Notes: a model not told the origin generated them from the sequence alone. 64,000 nt of DNA from Clostridium sp. UBA4548 (GCF_002387895.1 NZ_DGLI01000021.1:38835-102834), one strand, 5' to 3'. Positions 17,344 through 27,064 are shown, counted from the stretch's first letter. Numbers and translations are program-made.

Positions 17344-18249
17344 ATGAATTTAGCAATGAGTTTAGATATGTTTATGCAACACCTATTAAATGGCATATCC
17401 TTAGGCAGTCTTTATGCACTAATTGCAATAGGATACACTATGGTTTATGGAATACTCAGACTTATAAATTTTGCCCATGGAGATATTTTTATGGTAGCTG
17501 CTTATTTTGCCTTTTATGGAGTTTCTCTTTTTTCAATGCCCTGGTACTTAGCTTTTATTGCAGCTATTATAATGACTGGACTCCTAGGGATACTTATAGA
17601 AATTGTTGCCTATAGACCTATAAGAAATGCACCTAAGATTTCAATTTTAATTTCAGCTATAGGTGTTTCTTTCTTACTTGAAAATTTAGCCACAGTAATT
17701 TTTGGCGGAGTGCCAAAGGCTTTTCCACAAGTGGATTTATTTACTGAGGTCATTCAAGTTGGAGAGGTTTCACTTCAAAGATTAACCATTATAATTCCAA
17801 TAGTAACCTTAATATTATTATTTGGATTACTTTATTTAGTTAACAAAACAAAAAGTGGTATGGCTATGAGAGCAGTATCTAAGGATCATGAAACTGCAAC
17901 TCTAATGGGGGTAAATATAAATAGGATAATTTCTTTAACCTTTGCCTTGGGTTCAATTCTTGCAGCAGTAGGTGGAATTATGTGGGGATTAAAGTTTCCA
18001 CAAATAGCTCCTCTTATGGGAATTATGCCGGGATTGAAGTGCTTTATTGCTGCAGTTATTGGGGGTATAGGGGATATTAAAGGAGCGGTACTTGGGGGAT
18101 TTATCCTTGGTGTTGGTGAAATTATGTTAGTAGCATTTTTACCCAGCCTTTCAGGATATAGAGATGCCTTTGCCTTTATATTACTTATATTGATCTTACT
18201 ATTCAAGCCTACAGGAATTATGGGCGAAAAAATAGCAGAGAAGGTGTAA
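17344..18249 (+). CDS. livH: Branched-chain amino acid ABC transporter permease LivH
   Basis: A 301-residue inner-membrane permease with about eight hydrophobic segments. It carries the LivH-type opening GSLYALIAIGYTMVYGILRLINFAHGD. (Quoted in part: NFAHGD is the conserved piece.) The cytoplasmic coupling region is MAMRAVSKDHETATLMGVN. A TTG at 17320 is in frame, but the AAGG-type site at about 17330 serves the ATG at 17344. livM starts three bases after its stop, so translation is coupled. It forms the membrane channel with LivM. Confidence 0.88.
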   Translation: MNLAMSLDMFMQHLLNGISLGSLYALIAIGYTMVYGILRLINFAHGDIFMVAAYFAFYGVSLFSMPWYLAFIAAIIMTGLLGILIEIVAYRPIRNAPKISILISAIGVSFLLENLATVIFGGVPKAFPQVDLFTEVIQVGEVSLQRLTIIIPIVTLILLFGLLYLVNKTKSGMAMRAVSKDHETATLMGVNINRIISLTFALGSILAAVGGIMWGLKFPQIAPLMGIMPGLKCFIAAVIGGIGDIKGAVLGGFILGVGEIMLVAFLPSLSGYRDAFAFILLILILLFKPTGIMGEKIAEKV

Positions 18250-18252
18250 TAG

Positions 18253-19359
18253 GTGAAAGAAAAAAATGGTATTTTAAAATGGTTTGGGAAAAGAAATAAT
18301 AGGTTAACTACTATATCCTTTATTATATTAGCAATAGTAATGTATTTCTTAGATGGAAATTTAGATAGTTATAAAACTAGAATATTAAATTTATGTGCTA
18401 TTTATGTGATTCTTTCATTGAGCATGAATCTTATAAATGGTTTCACAGGGCTATTTTCTCTTGGACATGCTGGTTTTATAGCTATTGGAGCATATACTAC
18501 GGCAATTTTATCTATGCCAATAGCAGTTAAGGCACAAAACTTCTTTTTAGCGCCTATGATGAAACCCTTAGATAGTATCTATATGCCCTTTATATTTGCT
18601 TTAATTATTGGGGGAATCTTCTCTGCAATAGCGGCTTATCTTATAGGAGCTCCAGCTCTAAGGTTAAAAGGTGACTATTTGGCTATTGCAACCTTAGGTT
18701 TTGCAGAAATTATTAGAGTTGTTTTGACTAATACTCAAACTGTTACAAATGGAGCGCTAGGATTAAAGGGAATACCTCCCATTATTAATCTTTGGTGGAC
18801 CTTTGGCCTTGCATTAATAACTATAATAGTTATACTTTCACTGATAAATAGTAGCTATGGAAGAGCACTTAAGGCTATAAGGGAAGATGAAATAGCCGCA
18901 GAAAGCATGGGAATTAATTTGTTTAAGCATAAGGTATTAGCATTTATAATTGGTGCCTTTTTTGCAGGCATTGGAGGTGGGCTACTTGCAAATCTCCTAG
19001 GGACTATTGATCCATTAATGTTTAGATTTACTTTAACCTTTAATATCTTACTTATCATAGTTCTTGGAGGCATGGGAAGTGTTACAGGAACAATTATTGC
19101 TGCTTTTGTTATTACCATAGCCGGGGAAGCACTAAGATTTTTGGATGAAAGTATTAACTTAGGATTTGTAGAGTTCAGGGGCGTAGCAGGACTTAGGATG
19201 GTTGTATTTTCCGCTTTGTTAATGTTAGCTGTATTATTCTTTAGAAATGGAGTTATGGGAACAAGGGAATTTAGCTGGAATAAGCTTGTAGCATTTTTAA
19301 AGAATATCAAAGAGTTTAGGTTCTTTAAAAGAAAAGCCACAGCTAAGGGAGGAAAATAA
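18253..19359 (+). CDS. livM: Branched-chain amino acid ABC transporter permease LivM
   Basis: A 368-residue permease partner of LivH. Hallmarks are LFSLGHAGFIAIGAYT and the coupling loop GRALKAIREDEIAAESMGIN. The start is GTG at 18253, with GAAGGTG six bases upstream inside the end of livH; no ATG alternative has a site. The C-terminus is a basic tail. LivG begins two bases after the stop. Confidence 0.88.
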   Translation: MKEKNGILKWFGKRNNRLTTISFIILAIVMYFLDGNLDSYKTRILNLCAIYVILSLSMNLINGFTGLFSLGHAGFIAIGAYTTAILSMPIAVKAQNFFLAPMMKPLDSIYMPFIFALIIGGIFSAIAAYLIGAPALRLKGDYLAIATLGFAEIIRVVLTNTQTVTNGALGLKGIPPIINLWWTFGLALITIIVILSLINSSYGRALKAIREDEIAAESMGINLFKHKVLAFIIGAFFAGIGGGLLANLLGTIDPLMFRFTLTFNILLIIVLGGMGSVTGTIIAAFVITIAGEALRFLDESINLGFVEFRGVAGLRMVVFSALLMLAVLFFRNGVMGTREFSWNKLVAFLKNIKEFRFFKRKATAKGGK

Positions 19360-19361
19360 TT

Positions 19362-20132
19362 ATGGAGTTATTAAAGACAAATAGTGCAACTATGCAGTTC
19401 GGTGGATTAACTGCAGTTAGTGAGTTCAATTTGAGTATAAGAGAAGGGGAAATTGTAGCACTTATAGGACCTAATGGAGCGGGCAAAACTACGGCTTTTA
19501 ATATGGTTACAGGAGTATATACTCCTACAAAAGGGAGTATAACCTATGAAGGAAAGGACATTACAGGTAATCGGCCAGATTTAATAACAAAAAAGGGAAT
19601 AGCTAGAACCTTTCAAAATATACGATTGTTTAAGGAGTTATCCGTAATGGATAATGTACTTATAGCAAATCATCTTCATTTAAAATCAGGACTTGTTAGT
19701 GCAATTTTAAAGCTTCCTAGTTATAAAAGGGAGGAAAGAGCTATTAGAGAAAAATCTTTAGCACTTATAGAGAGAGTTGGGCTTTTAGATGTGATGAATG
19801 AAAAGGCTTCATCTTTACCCTATGGAAAGCAAAGAAGATTAGAAATTGCAAGGGCTTTAGCTACTAATCCAAGATTGCTGCTATTAGATGAGCCAGCAGC
19901 TGGGATGAACCCAAAGGAAACAGAAGAATTGACAGAGTTTATTAAAGAAATAAGAGATGAATATGATCTTACAATATTTATGATAGAGCATCATATGCAG
20001 GTGGTTATGGGAATATCAGATAGGATTTATGTGTTAGACTACGGAATTACCATCGCTGAGGGGACACCCCATGAAATTCAAAACAATCAAAAGGTTATAG
20101 AAGCATATTTGGGGGTGAAGGAAGATGCTTAA
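19362..20132 (+). CDS. livG: Branched-chain amino acid ABC transporter ATPase LivG
   Basis: A 256-residue cytoplasmic ATPase. Motifs seen are Walker A GPNGAGKTT, Q-loop ARTFQNIRLF, the LivG-type signature LPYGKQRRLEIARAL (instead of LSGGQ), Walker B LLLLDEPAAGMNP and the switch histidine in IEHHMQVV. Start ATG after GAGGAAAATAATT. Its last eight bases overlap livF, so the two ATPases are made in equal amounts. Confidence 0.9.
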   Translation: MELLKTNSATMQFGGLTAVSEFNLSIREGEIVALIGPNGAGKTTAFNMVTGVYTPTKGSITYEGKDITGNRPDLITKKGIARTFQNIRLFKELSVMDNVLIANHLHLKSGLVSAILKLPSYKREERAIREKSLALIERVGLLDVMNEKASSLPYGKQRRLEIARALATNPRLLLLDEPAAGMNPKETEELTEFIKEIRDEYDLTIFMIEHHMQVVMGISDRIYVLDYGITIAEGTPHEIQNNQKVIEAYLGVKEDA

Positions 20133-20841
20133 GGTCAGTGATTTAGTTGTATCTTATGGAGGAATAGAAGCTTTAAAAGGAATAGATATTGAAGTTAAAA
20201 AGGGTGAAATAGTAACTTTAGTTGGAGCTAATGGAGCAGGTAAAAGTACATTGTTAAGATCTATAGTAGGATTAGTAAAGCCCAAAGGTGGAAGTATAAC
20301 CTATGAAGGTAAGGGGATTCTTGGAGAAAAGTCACAAAATATCGTTACTAAAGGAATAACCTTAGTTCCAGAGGGGAGAAGAGTTTTTTCTAACTTAACA
20401 GTACTTGAAAATATAAAATTAGGTGCTTATTTTAGGAAGGACACAAAGGGTATAGAAGAAGATATACAGTGGGTATATAGTCTTTTTCCAAGACTTAAGG
20501 AAAGAAGTTGGCAGTTAGCAGGAACTTTATCAGGGGGAGAGCAACAAATGTTAGCAGTTGGAAGAGCTTTAATGTCTAATCCTAAGCTGTTGATGATGGA
20601 TGAGCCATCTCTAGGTCTAGCACCCTTAATTGTAAAAGATATATTTAATATAATAAAGACCATTCGTGAAAAAGGAGTTACTATTCTTTTAATAGAGCAA
20701 AATGCTAATGTAGCCTTGAAGATAGCTGACAGAGGGTATGTTATGGAAATAGGAAAAATTACTATTGAAGGTAGTGGTAAAGCACTTCTTGAAAATGAAG
20801 ATATTAAAAAGGCGTATTTAGGAGAGAGTGTTTCAAGATAA
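20125..20841 (+). CDS. livF: Branched-chain amino acid ABC transporter ATPase LivF
   Basis: A 238-residue ATPase partner of LivG. Walker A is GANGAGKST, the signature is LSGGEQQMLAVGRAL, Walker B is LLMMDEPSLGLAP, and the switch histidine position is replaced by Gln in IEQNANVA, as in other LivF proteins. The ATG at 20125 follows GGGGGTGAAGGAAG. It is the last gene of the liv unit. Confidence 0.9.
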   Translation: MLKVSDLVVSYGGIEALKGIDIEVKKGEIVTLVGANGAGKSTLLRSIVGLVKPKGGSITYEGKGILGEKSQNIVTKGITLVPEGRRVFSNLTVLENIKLGAYFRKDTKGIEEDIQWVYSLFPRLKERSWQLAGTLSGGEQQMLAVGRALMSNPKLLMMDEPSLGLAPLIVKDIFNIIKTIREKGVTILLIEQNANVALKIADRGYVMEIGKITIEGSGKALLENEDIKKAYLGESVSR

Positions 20842-20923
20842 TGGTAGATTTGACCTTTTTCATGATTTAAATAATATATATAAATTAACATTATCTTTTT
20901 CATAAAGTTAGGGAAGAAGAATA

Positions 20924-20962
20924 AATAAAAAAGGAGTAGATTCGCATAAGAATTACTCCTTT
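20924..20962 (-). terminator. Terminator of the chemoreceptor-like gene
   Basis: AAAGGAGTA (20930-20938) pairs with TACTCCTTT (20954-20962), with inner ATTC/GAAT. Read on the minus strand the stem is followed by TTTTTT. On the plus strand the tail is poor, so its main job is to end the gene at 21086-22051. Confidence 0.75.
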
Positions 20963-21085
20963 AAGCATTATTACAGGTAAAATTTCAAAACCTAAAATTA
21001 ATAAGTTTATGTTGGCTATACTTAGCACTTTCACATATATTATCACAGTGGTATATGAAAGCTTTAATTTCAAAGCTTGTAAGAG

Positions 21086-22051
21086 CTAAATATCCTTAGT
21101 ATTAATAAATTTTGCTATATTAGAAATACTTTCTTCAAGTTTTCTATCAACAACGTTAGCCTCAGAAATGTGATGATCTATTTGCGTATTTGTATCTTTT
21201 AAAATTATATCAATATCACTTATCTTACTTAAAATGTTTTCTATATGAGATTTTTGGGTTGATATTACATGTAAAACTTCATTAACCTCACTCTCAACCT
21301 TACCAAAAGAGTCTAAGGTATCATCAATTTTTTCAAGGGCAGTTTTAGAAGCAGTTACTCCCTGAGAAATAACTTGAGTATTTTTATTAGCGCTATTTAA
21401 GGCATTTTTAGCTTCAGCTTGAATTTTCCCAGTAAGGCTAGTGATATCTCCTGTACTTTGAGAAGTCATTTCAGCTAACTTTCTAACCTCTTCTGCTACT
21501 ACTGCAAAGCCTCTTCCTCCTTCTCCTGCACGAGCAGCCTCTATAGCTGCATTTAAAGCTAACATATTAGTTTGAGAAGCAATTCCATCAATGATTTGAG
21601 CAACTTGGGAAATTTGTTGAATCATTTCCCAAAGATTATTTATACTATTATAGGTGTTTTTAGCTTCACCGTCTAAAGACATTATAATATTAACAATATC
21701 TTCAACAGTTTTTTTACCCTCCTGAGACTTGTCTACATTTTTAGCTGTCATATCCATAAGGTTTTTGCTTTGATTATGTAATAGTTCAGTAGAAGAGTTA
21801 GTGTCACTAGCTAAATTAGAAATAGTGTTCATTTGCATTGAAATTTTTGAAGCTAAACTTGCTAATATGTCATGCTCGCTATTAACAGAATTGTGCTGAG
21901 AAATAATTCTTTCTATATCTTTATTCATATCTTTTAAAAATTCAATAGTATCAGTACCTATATTGTTACTATTATCAACAATAGCAGTGGTACTAGATAA
22001 TATAGGATTCTCTTCTGTAGGTATAGTTTTTTTCTTACCAAATAATTTCAT
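21086..22051 (-). CDS. Soluble methyl-accepting chemotaxis-like signalling protein
   Basis: A 321-residue protein with the chemoreceptor signalling coiled coil. The highly conserved hairpin tip lies near residues 158-195 (ASQTNMLALNAAIEAARAG, then GRGFAVVAEEVRKLAE). It has no membrane segment and only a short basic N-terminus (MKLFGKKK), so it is cytoplasmic. There is no recognisable ligand-binding domain; residues 25-100 are predicted helical. Start ATG after AAGGAG. No che genes are nearby. It could signal to CheA elsewhere or organise another regulator. Confidence 0.85.
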   Translation of the reverse strand: MKLFGKKKTIPTEENPILSSTTAIVDNSNNIGTDTIEFLKDMNKDIERIISQHNSVNSEHDILASLASKISMQMNTISNLASDTNSSTELLHNQSKNLMDMTAKNVDKSQEGKKTVEDIVNIIMSLDGEAKNTYNSINNLWEMIQQISQVAQIIDGIASQTNMLALNAAIEAARAGEGGRGFAVVAEEVRKLAEMTSQSTGDITSLTGKIQAEAKNALNSANKNTQVISQGVTASKTALEKIDDTLDSFGKVESEVNEVLHVISTQKSHIENILSKISDIDIILKDTNTQIDHHISEANVVDRKLEESISNIAKFINTKDI

Positions 22052-22407
22052 GTGTTATCTTCTCCTTAATTTAAATGATTAATGTTTGGAGGTAATTCAA
22101 GGGTTCTGAAACAAGAACAAAATCTAATTAAAGTTCATCTACAGAATTAAACTCCACTTTGCTAAATAAGATTTTTATGGATTTTAATAGTTTTAATTTC
22201 ATTAAATTATATGTAAATTATAACATAAATTTGTATAATTGGTGTGATTCAAATCATATTATCTGAAAAACAATACTCAAAGATAATTTGATTTTACTAT
22301 ATGAATTTTCATAAATCATTAATATCTAGTATCTATAAAAGAGGAGATAAACTTATTAATCTCAAAATAAGATTAATAATACTGTTTAAAAAGATTACGT
22401 AAACCTA
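22052..22407. other. Divergent intergenic region, chemoreceptor / abgT
   Basis: AT-rich with no gene. TGATTCAAATCA at 22243-22254 is a short palindrome of the type bound by many dimeric regulators, but no regulator can be named. On the minus strand, TATAAT-like boxes near 22210-22230 could serve the chemoreceptor gene. Confidence 0.4.
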
Positions 22408-22436
22408 TTTACAAAGTTTAAAATATTATGTATACT
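22408..22436 (+). promoter_or_regulatory. Strong sigma-A promoter of the AbgT gene
   Basis: TTTACA (22408-22413), a 17-base spacer, then TATACT (22431-22436): ten of twelve consensus bases with ideal spacing. Confidence 0.75.
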
Positions 22437-22544
22437 GAAGATGCGAAATTTTCGTTCAATTTTTAATTAAATTTTAATTTTTAATTATCTAATTGTGATA
22501 AATTGAAATTTAAGTAAAAAAATGAGTGATTTAAGGGGGATTTT

Positions 22545-24110
22545 ATGAAAACGAATTCAAACAGTGTAAAAAGAAAAAGTTTAACTATGAAGTTTTTGGA
22601 TGGAGTAGAGAGAGTTGGAAACAAATTACCACACCCAATAACCTTATTTGGAATATTTTGTGTGGCAATAATGGTAGTTTCGGCTATAGCTTCATTAACA
22701 GGAGTTTCAGTAACTGCAGAGTTAATTGATCCAAAAACTATGCAATTAAAGGAACAAACAGTCACTGTAACTAATCTACTTAGTGCAGATGGAATTAAGT
22801 ATATGCTAGAGAATGCAGTAAAGAACTTTACAAATTTTGCACCACTTGGAATGGTACTAGTTGCCATGCTGGGTGTGGGAGTTGCAGAAGGAACAGGATA
22901 TATTTCCGCAGTTCTTAAGAAGGTAGTATCTATAACTCCAAGCAAACTAGTTACTCCTATGGTAGTTTTATTAGGAGTAATGTCTAATATTGCATCAGAT
23001 GCAGGTTATGTTGTATTAGTTCCATTAGGAGGACTTATATTTTTAACTTTTAAAAGACATCCTCTTGCAGGAATAGCAGCAGCTTTTGCAGGAGTTTCAG
23101 GAGGTTTTAGTGCCAACTTATTGATTGGAACAACAGACCCAATGTTAGGTGGTATAAGTACTGAGGCGGCAAAAATATTGAATCCTAATTACGTAGTGGG
23201 ACCAACAGCTAACTATTTCTTTATGTTTGTATCTACATTTGTAATTACAGTTATTGGAACAATAATAACAGAAAAAATTGTTGAACCAAGACTAGGTACT
23301 TATAATAAAAAAGTTGAGAATATTGATACAGAAATAAGTTATATAAGTGATGATGAGAAAAAAGGCTTAAAATATGCAAATTTATCAATATTAGCTCTAG
23401 TTGTTTTAATTGTAGCTCTTTGTATACCAGAAGCATCATTTTTAAGAAATCCTAAGAATGGTAGTTTAATTGATCACTCTCCATTAATGAACGGATTAGT
23501 ACCAATAATAACAATACTTTTCTTTGTACCAGGAGTTATTTATGGAAAGTTTGCAAAAACAATTAAGTCAGAAAAAGATGTAGCTGCAAAGTTATCTAAA
23601 TCCATGGCATCAATGGGTGGATACATTGCACTTGCTTTCGTTGCATCTCAATTTATAGCATATTTTAGTTACACTAACCTTGGAACTATCTTAGCAGTTA
23701 AGGGTGCTGTATTATTAGAAGCTATAGGAATGAAAGGTCCAGTATTATTTATACTCTTTATATTAGTTACTGGCTTCATAAATCTATTTATAGGATCTGC
23801 TTCTGCAAAGTGGGCTATTATGGCTCCAATCTTTGTACCAATGTTTATGAGATTAGGGTATTCACCAGAATTAACTCAAGTAGCATATAGAATAGGTGAT
23901 TCAGCAACAAATATCATTTCTCCACTTATGGCTTATTTCGCAGTTATAGTTGCGTTCATGCAGAAATATGATGAAGAATCAGGTATTGGAACATTAATAT
24001 CAATGATGTTACCATTCTCTATTGCCTTTTTAATTTTCTGGACAATCCTTTTAGTAATATGGATGGCTTTAGGATTGCCTTTAGGACCAGGTGCAGGGCT
24101 ATTTATGTAA
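22545..24110 (+). CDS. AbgT-family transporter
   Basis: A 521-residue membrane protein of the AbgT family, first known for p-aminobenzoyl-glutamate uptake; other members export sulfonamides. Conserved stretches are VERVGNKLPHPITLFGIFC, SDAGYVVLVPLGGLIF, FAGVSGGFSANLL and SASAKWAIMAPIFVPMF. Length is normal. Start ATG after AAGGGGGA. It stands alone between its own promoter and terminator, without the peptidase genes that accompany it in enterobacteria. Substrate and direction of transport are open. Confidence 0.88.
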   Translation: MKTNSNSVKRKSLTMKFLDGVERVGNKLPHPITLFGIFCVAIMVVSAIASLTGVSVTAELIDPKTMQLKEQTVTVTNLLSADGIKYMLENAVKNFTNFAPLGMVLVAMLGVGVAEGTGYISAVLKKVVSITPSKLVTPMVVLLGVMSNIASDAGYVVLVPLGGLIFLTFKRHPLAGIAAAFAGVSGGFSANLLIGTTDPMLGGISTEAAKILNPNYVVGPTANYFFMFVSTFVITVIGTIITEKIVEPRLGTYNKKVENIDTEISYISDDEKKGLKYANLSILALVVLIVALCIPEASFLRNPKNGSLIDHSPLMNGLVPIITILFFVPGVIYGKFAKTIKSEKDVAAKLSKSMASMGGYIALAFVASQFIAYFSYTNLGTILAVKGAVLLEAIGMKGPVLFILFILVTGFINLFIGSASAKWAIMAPIFVPMFMRLGYSPELTQVAYRIGDSATNIISPLMAYFAVIVAFMQKYDEESGIGTLISMMLPFSIAFLIFWTILLVIWMALGLPLGPGAGLFM

Positions 24111-24149
24111 GGTTCTAAAAATTATAATTAGTTTTTAAAAAAGATATAT

Positions 24150-24202
24150 ACTAGAAGAATTCTTTTGTTGTTAACATATAGATTCTTCTAGTTATTTTTT
24201 TA
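24150..24202 (+). terminator. Intrinsic terminator after the AbgT gene
   Basis: ACTAGAAGAAT (24150-24160) pairs with ATTCTTCTAGT (24182-24192), followed by TATTTTTTTAT. Confidence 0.85.
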
Positions 24203-24470
24203 TATACAAATAAACTTTTATCTTGGAAATTTATGAATATGGAACCAGATTCAAGACTAATTTTGCACATAGAACCTACAGTGATTACCTTAAGGCTTTT
24301 GAAAGATGAATAAATTAATTTTTGACTGAGGAAGCCTATAAAAATTCTATAATAGAAATATAATAAGTTTTTAATAGGAAGGTCTATATTTAACTTTTAC
24401 TTTTGTTATAATAATAGTGGAAGAAGCCTTTTTATAGAGTAATAAGACAATGGTGAAATGAGGTAACTTT
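24203..24470 (+). other. Intergenic region with short protein-like fragments
   Basis: Positions 24233-24313 could encode 26 residues (MNMEPDSRLILHIEPTVITL and more). A second frame at 24322-24363 reads LTEEAYKNSIIEI. Neither has a good ribosome binding site, and they are in different frames. They may be remains of a decayed gene. TATAAT at 24407-24412 may be the -10 box of nth, without a clear -35. Confidence 0.3.
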
Positions 24471-25103
24471 ATGAATCGTGAAAAAAGAAGAGAGGTTCTA
24501 AGTATATTAGAAGAAACTTACAAGGGTGCAAAGTGCGGATTGGATTTCAATAGTCCCTTTGAACTTTTAATTTCTACAATTCTTTCTGCTCAATGTACAG
24601 ATGAAAGAGTTAATATGGTGACTAAAGAACTTTATAAGGAATATAATACCCCAGAGGCTTTTGTAACCCTAACAGAAGAAGAACTAGGTGAGAAAATAAG
24701 GAGTTGTGGCTTCTACAAAAATAAAAGTAAAAATATTTTAGGAGCTTGCAGAGGAATTTTAGAGAAACATAAGGGTGAAGTTCCAAAGACTATGGAAGAG
24801 CTTATAGAGCTTCCAGGGGTAGGTAGAAAAACTGCAAATGTGGTGCTTTCTAATGCTTTTGGAGTTCCAGCTATTGCTGTAGATACTCATGTGTTTAGAC
24901 TTTCGAATAGAATTGGTCTTGCAAAGGGAAAGAATGTGGAAGAAGTAGAAGAAAAGCTTATGAAAAATATTCCTAAAAGTATGTGGAGTGATGCACATCA
25001 CTATATTATTTGGCATGGTAGGAAGATTTGTAATGCAAGAAAGCCCAAATGTGATATTTGTCCATTGGCTCCTCATTGTGAGTATTTTAATGGAAAGCAA
25101 TAA
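24471..25103 (+). CDS. nth: Endonuclease III
   Basis: A 210-residue base-excision repair glycosylase/AP lyase that removes oxidised pyrimidines. The helix-hairpin-helix LPGVGRKTANVV carries catalytic Lys120, and VDTHVFRL carries Asp138, the same numbers as in the E. coli enzyme. The C-terminal [4Fe-4S] motif C-x6-C-x2-C-x5-C is intact (CNARKPKCDICPLAPHC). The ATG follows GAGGTAAC. Malic enzyme begins 31 bases later and is probably co-transcribed, though unrelated in function. Confidence 0.95.
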   Translation: MNREKRREVLSILEETYKGAKCGLDFNSPFELLISTILSAQCTDERVNMVTKELYKEYNTPEAFVTLTEEELGEKIRSCGFYKNKSKNILGACRGILEKHKGEVPKTMEELIELPGVGRKTANVVLSNAFGVPAIAVDTHVFRLSNRIGLAKGKNVEEVEEKLMKNIPKSMWSDAHHYIIWHGRKICNARKPKCDICPLAPHCEYFNGKQ

Positions 25104-25134
25104 AGATAAAATTTTTTTAGGAAGGTGTTAAGTT

Positions 25135-26307
25135 ATGTCATATGGTGATGAGGCATTAAAAATGCACAAAGAAAAGAGAGGGAAATTAGAAGTTGTAGGA
25201 AAGATTAAGATTGAAACGAGAGAAGATCTTTCTATAGCTTACACCCCAGGAGTTGCTCAGCCTTGCGTAGAAATTGCAGAGGATAAGGATAAGGTTTATG
25301 ATTACACTATTAAGGGGAATACTGTGGCAATTGTATCAAATGGTACAGCAGTGTTAGGACTTGGGAATATTGGAGCAGAAGCAGGAATTCCAGTAATGGA
25401 AGGAAAAGCATTGTTATTTAAGGAATTTGGAGGAGTAGATGCATTTCCTATATGTTTAGATACAGAAGATCCAGAAGAAATAATTAAAACAGTTAAACTT
25501 ATGGCACCTGTATTTGGTGGAATAAACCTAGAAGATATAAAGGCTCCAGAATGTTTTTACATAGAAAAAAGATTAAAGGAAGAACTTAACATACCTGTTT
25601 TTCATGATGACCAGCATGGTACTGCAGTAGTAGTGTTAGCAGGACTATACAATGCTTTAAAGGTTGTAAATAAAAAAATAGAAGAGGTAAAAATTATTAT
25701 AAATGGAGCAGGCTCAGCAGGAATAGCTGTTTGCAAGTTACTTCTTAATGCTGGTGCTAAGAATATAATAATGTGTGATAGGCAAGGAGCAATCTTTAAG
25801 GGGGCAGATATGCTAAACCCAGCTCAACAAGAAATTGCAGTGGATACTAATAAAGGCATGGAAAGTGGGAGTTTGTCTGAAGTTATAAAGGGTGCAGATG
25901 TATTCATTGGAGTATCAGCTCCAGGAGTTTTAACAGCTGAAGAGGTTAAAACTATGAATAAGGATGCAATAATATTTGCTATGGCAAATCCAACTCCAGA
26001 GATAATGCCAGAAGAAGCTAAAAAAGGGGGAGCAAGGGTTATTGCCACAGGAAGATCTGACTTTGCAAATCAAATAAATAACGTATTAGTATTTCCAGGA
26101 ATATTTAAAGGTGCCCTTGCAGTGAGATCAAAGGAAATAAATGAGGATATGAAGCTTGCAGCAGCTAGAGCTATAGCTAGCTTAATTACCAAAGAAGAAT
26201 TAAATGAGGAATATATAATTCCTAACGCATTAGATAAAAGAGTTGCAGATGAAGTTGCAAAAGAAGTGATGCGTATAGCTAGAGAAATTGGTGTTGCTAG
26301 AATTTAA
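25135..26307 (+). CDS. NAD-dependent malic enzyme (malate dehydrogenase, decarboxylating)
   Basis: A 390-residue enzyme converting malate to pyruvate and CO2. It is of the short bacterial form without a phosphotransacetylase-like tail. Motifs are AYTPGVAQPC, FGGINLEDI, the metal-binding FHDDQHGTAVV and the NAD site INGAGSAGIAV. Start ATG after AAGGTG. Cofactor preference (NAD or NADP) is assumed from length and family, not proved. A strong terminator follows. Confidence 0.9.
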   Translation: MSYGDEALKMHKEKRGKLEVVGKIKIETREDLSIAYTPGVAQPCVEIAEDKDKVYDYTIKGNTVAIVSNGTAVLGLGNIGAEAGIPVMEGKALLFKEFGGVDAFPICLDTEDPEEIIKTVKLMAPVFGGINLEDIKAPECFYIEKRLKEELNIPVFHDDQHGTAVVVLAGLYNALKVVNKKIEEVKIIINGAGSAGIAVCKLLLNAGAKNIIMCDRQGAIFKGADMLNPAQQEIAVDTNKGMESGSLSEVIKGADVFIGVSAPGVLTAEEVKTMNKDAIIFAMANPTPEIMPEEAKKGGARVIATGRSDFANQINNVLVFPGIFKGALAVRSKEINEDMKLAAARAIASLITKEELNEEYIIPNALDKRVADEVAKEVMRIAREIGVARI

Positions 26308-26349
26308 AGTTTAAACAAAATTAAATGTTTATACTAAAATATAAGAAAG

Positions 26350-26394
26350 AAGTTCCGTTAAAAATGTATTATACTTTTTAACGGAACTTTTATT
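26350..26394 (+). terminator. Intrinsic terminator after malic enzyme
   Basis: AAGTTCCGTTAAAAA (26350-26364) pairs perfectly with TTTTTAACGGAACTT (26375-26389), followed by TTATT. Confidence 0.88.
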
Positions 26395-26575
26395 ATGTGC
26401 AAAATTATGTAAAGACACTGTAAAAGATATAAAAATATCCTTCAGAGTCTCTTTATGAGCTTTTAAGGTGAAAATGTATTTTATTCATCTACAAAAGCTT
26501 TAGGGGAACCAGAGCAGACTATTGTATAAACTAAGTTTTTACTCCTTGTTCCTATAATATGGGATGTATTGAATT

Positions 26576-27064
26576 TTATAGTATTATTTCTAATAGATCT
26601 TTTTCTACTAGATCATTATATTTTCCAGCTCTATAGTCAACAACTAAAGATTTTTTTTCTTCATTGTTTAATCCTATCATTTTGTCCCTTAAAGCTTTAG
26701 GAGTTTCAACATAAGCACCTTTAGGGTTCATATTCCCATCAAAGGTTATGATAGTTGGAATTCTTGCATCTCCAACAGCTTCTTCAAGGAAGGCTTCAAA
26801 GCCAGTTCTAGGCATAAAGTGCAGTTTTAGATTTGGGTTTTCTTCAGCCATTCTTTGTATAAATGGTATAGTAACGATGCAGTCAGGGCAAAAGCCTTCT
26901 GTAAAAACTGCAGCATGAATTGTTTTATCTAATGCTTTTACAAGATCTTTGGTTTGGGTAGTAAGTTCAGTAGTTTCGTAAGCTTTATCCTGAACATCTC
27001 CATATTTTTGGTGTTGTTTTTCTAAGTACTCATTGAAACTTAAACCTTTAGTAAAATCTATCAT
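26576..27064 (-). CDS. Thioredoxin-like protein (CPDC active site)
   Basis: A 162-residue thioredoxin-fold protein with Cys59-Pro-Asp-Cys62 in VFTEGFCPDCIVTIPF and the cis-proline region ARIPTIITFD. The N-terminal 45 residues form a helical extension not found in classical thioredoxin. This is the pattern of the Thioredoxin_9-type family seen in Firmicutes. Start ATG after a GGAGG-type site (GATTGGAGGAC). It is encoded alone. It could reduce a specific partner rather than serve as the general thioredoxin. Confidence 0.85.
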   Translation of the reverse strand: MIDFTKGLSFNEYLEKQHQKYGDVQDKAYETTELTTQTKDLVKALDKTIHAAVFTEGFCPDCIVTIPFIQRMAEENPNLKLHFMPRTGFEAFLEEAVGDARIPTIITFDGNMNPKGAYVETPKALRDKMIGLNNEEKKSLVVDYRAGKYNDLVEKDLLEIIL

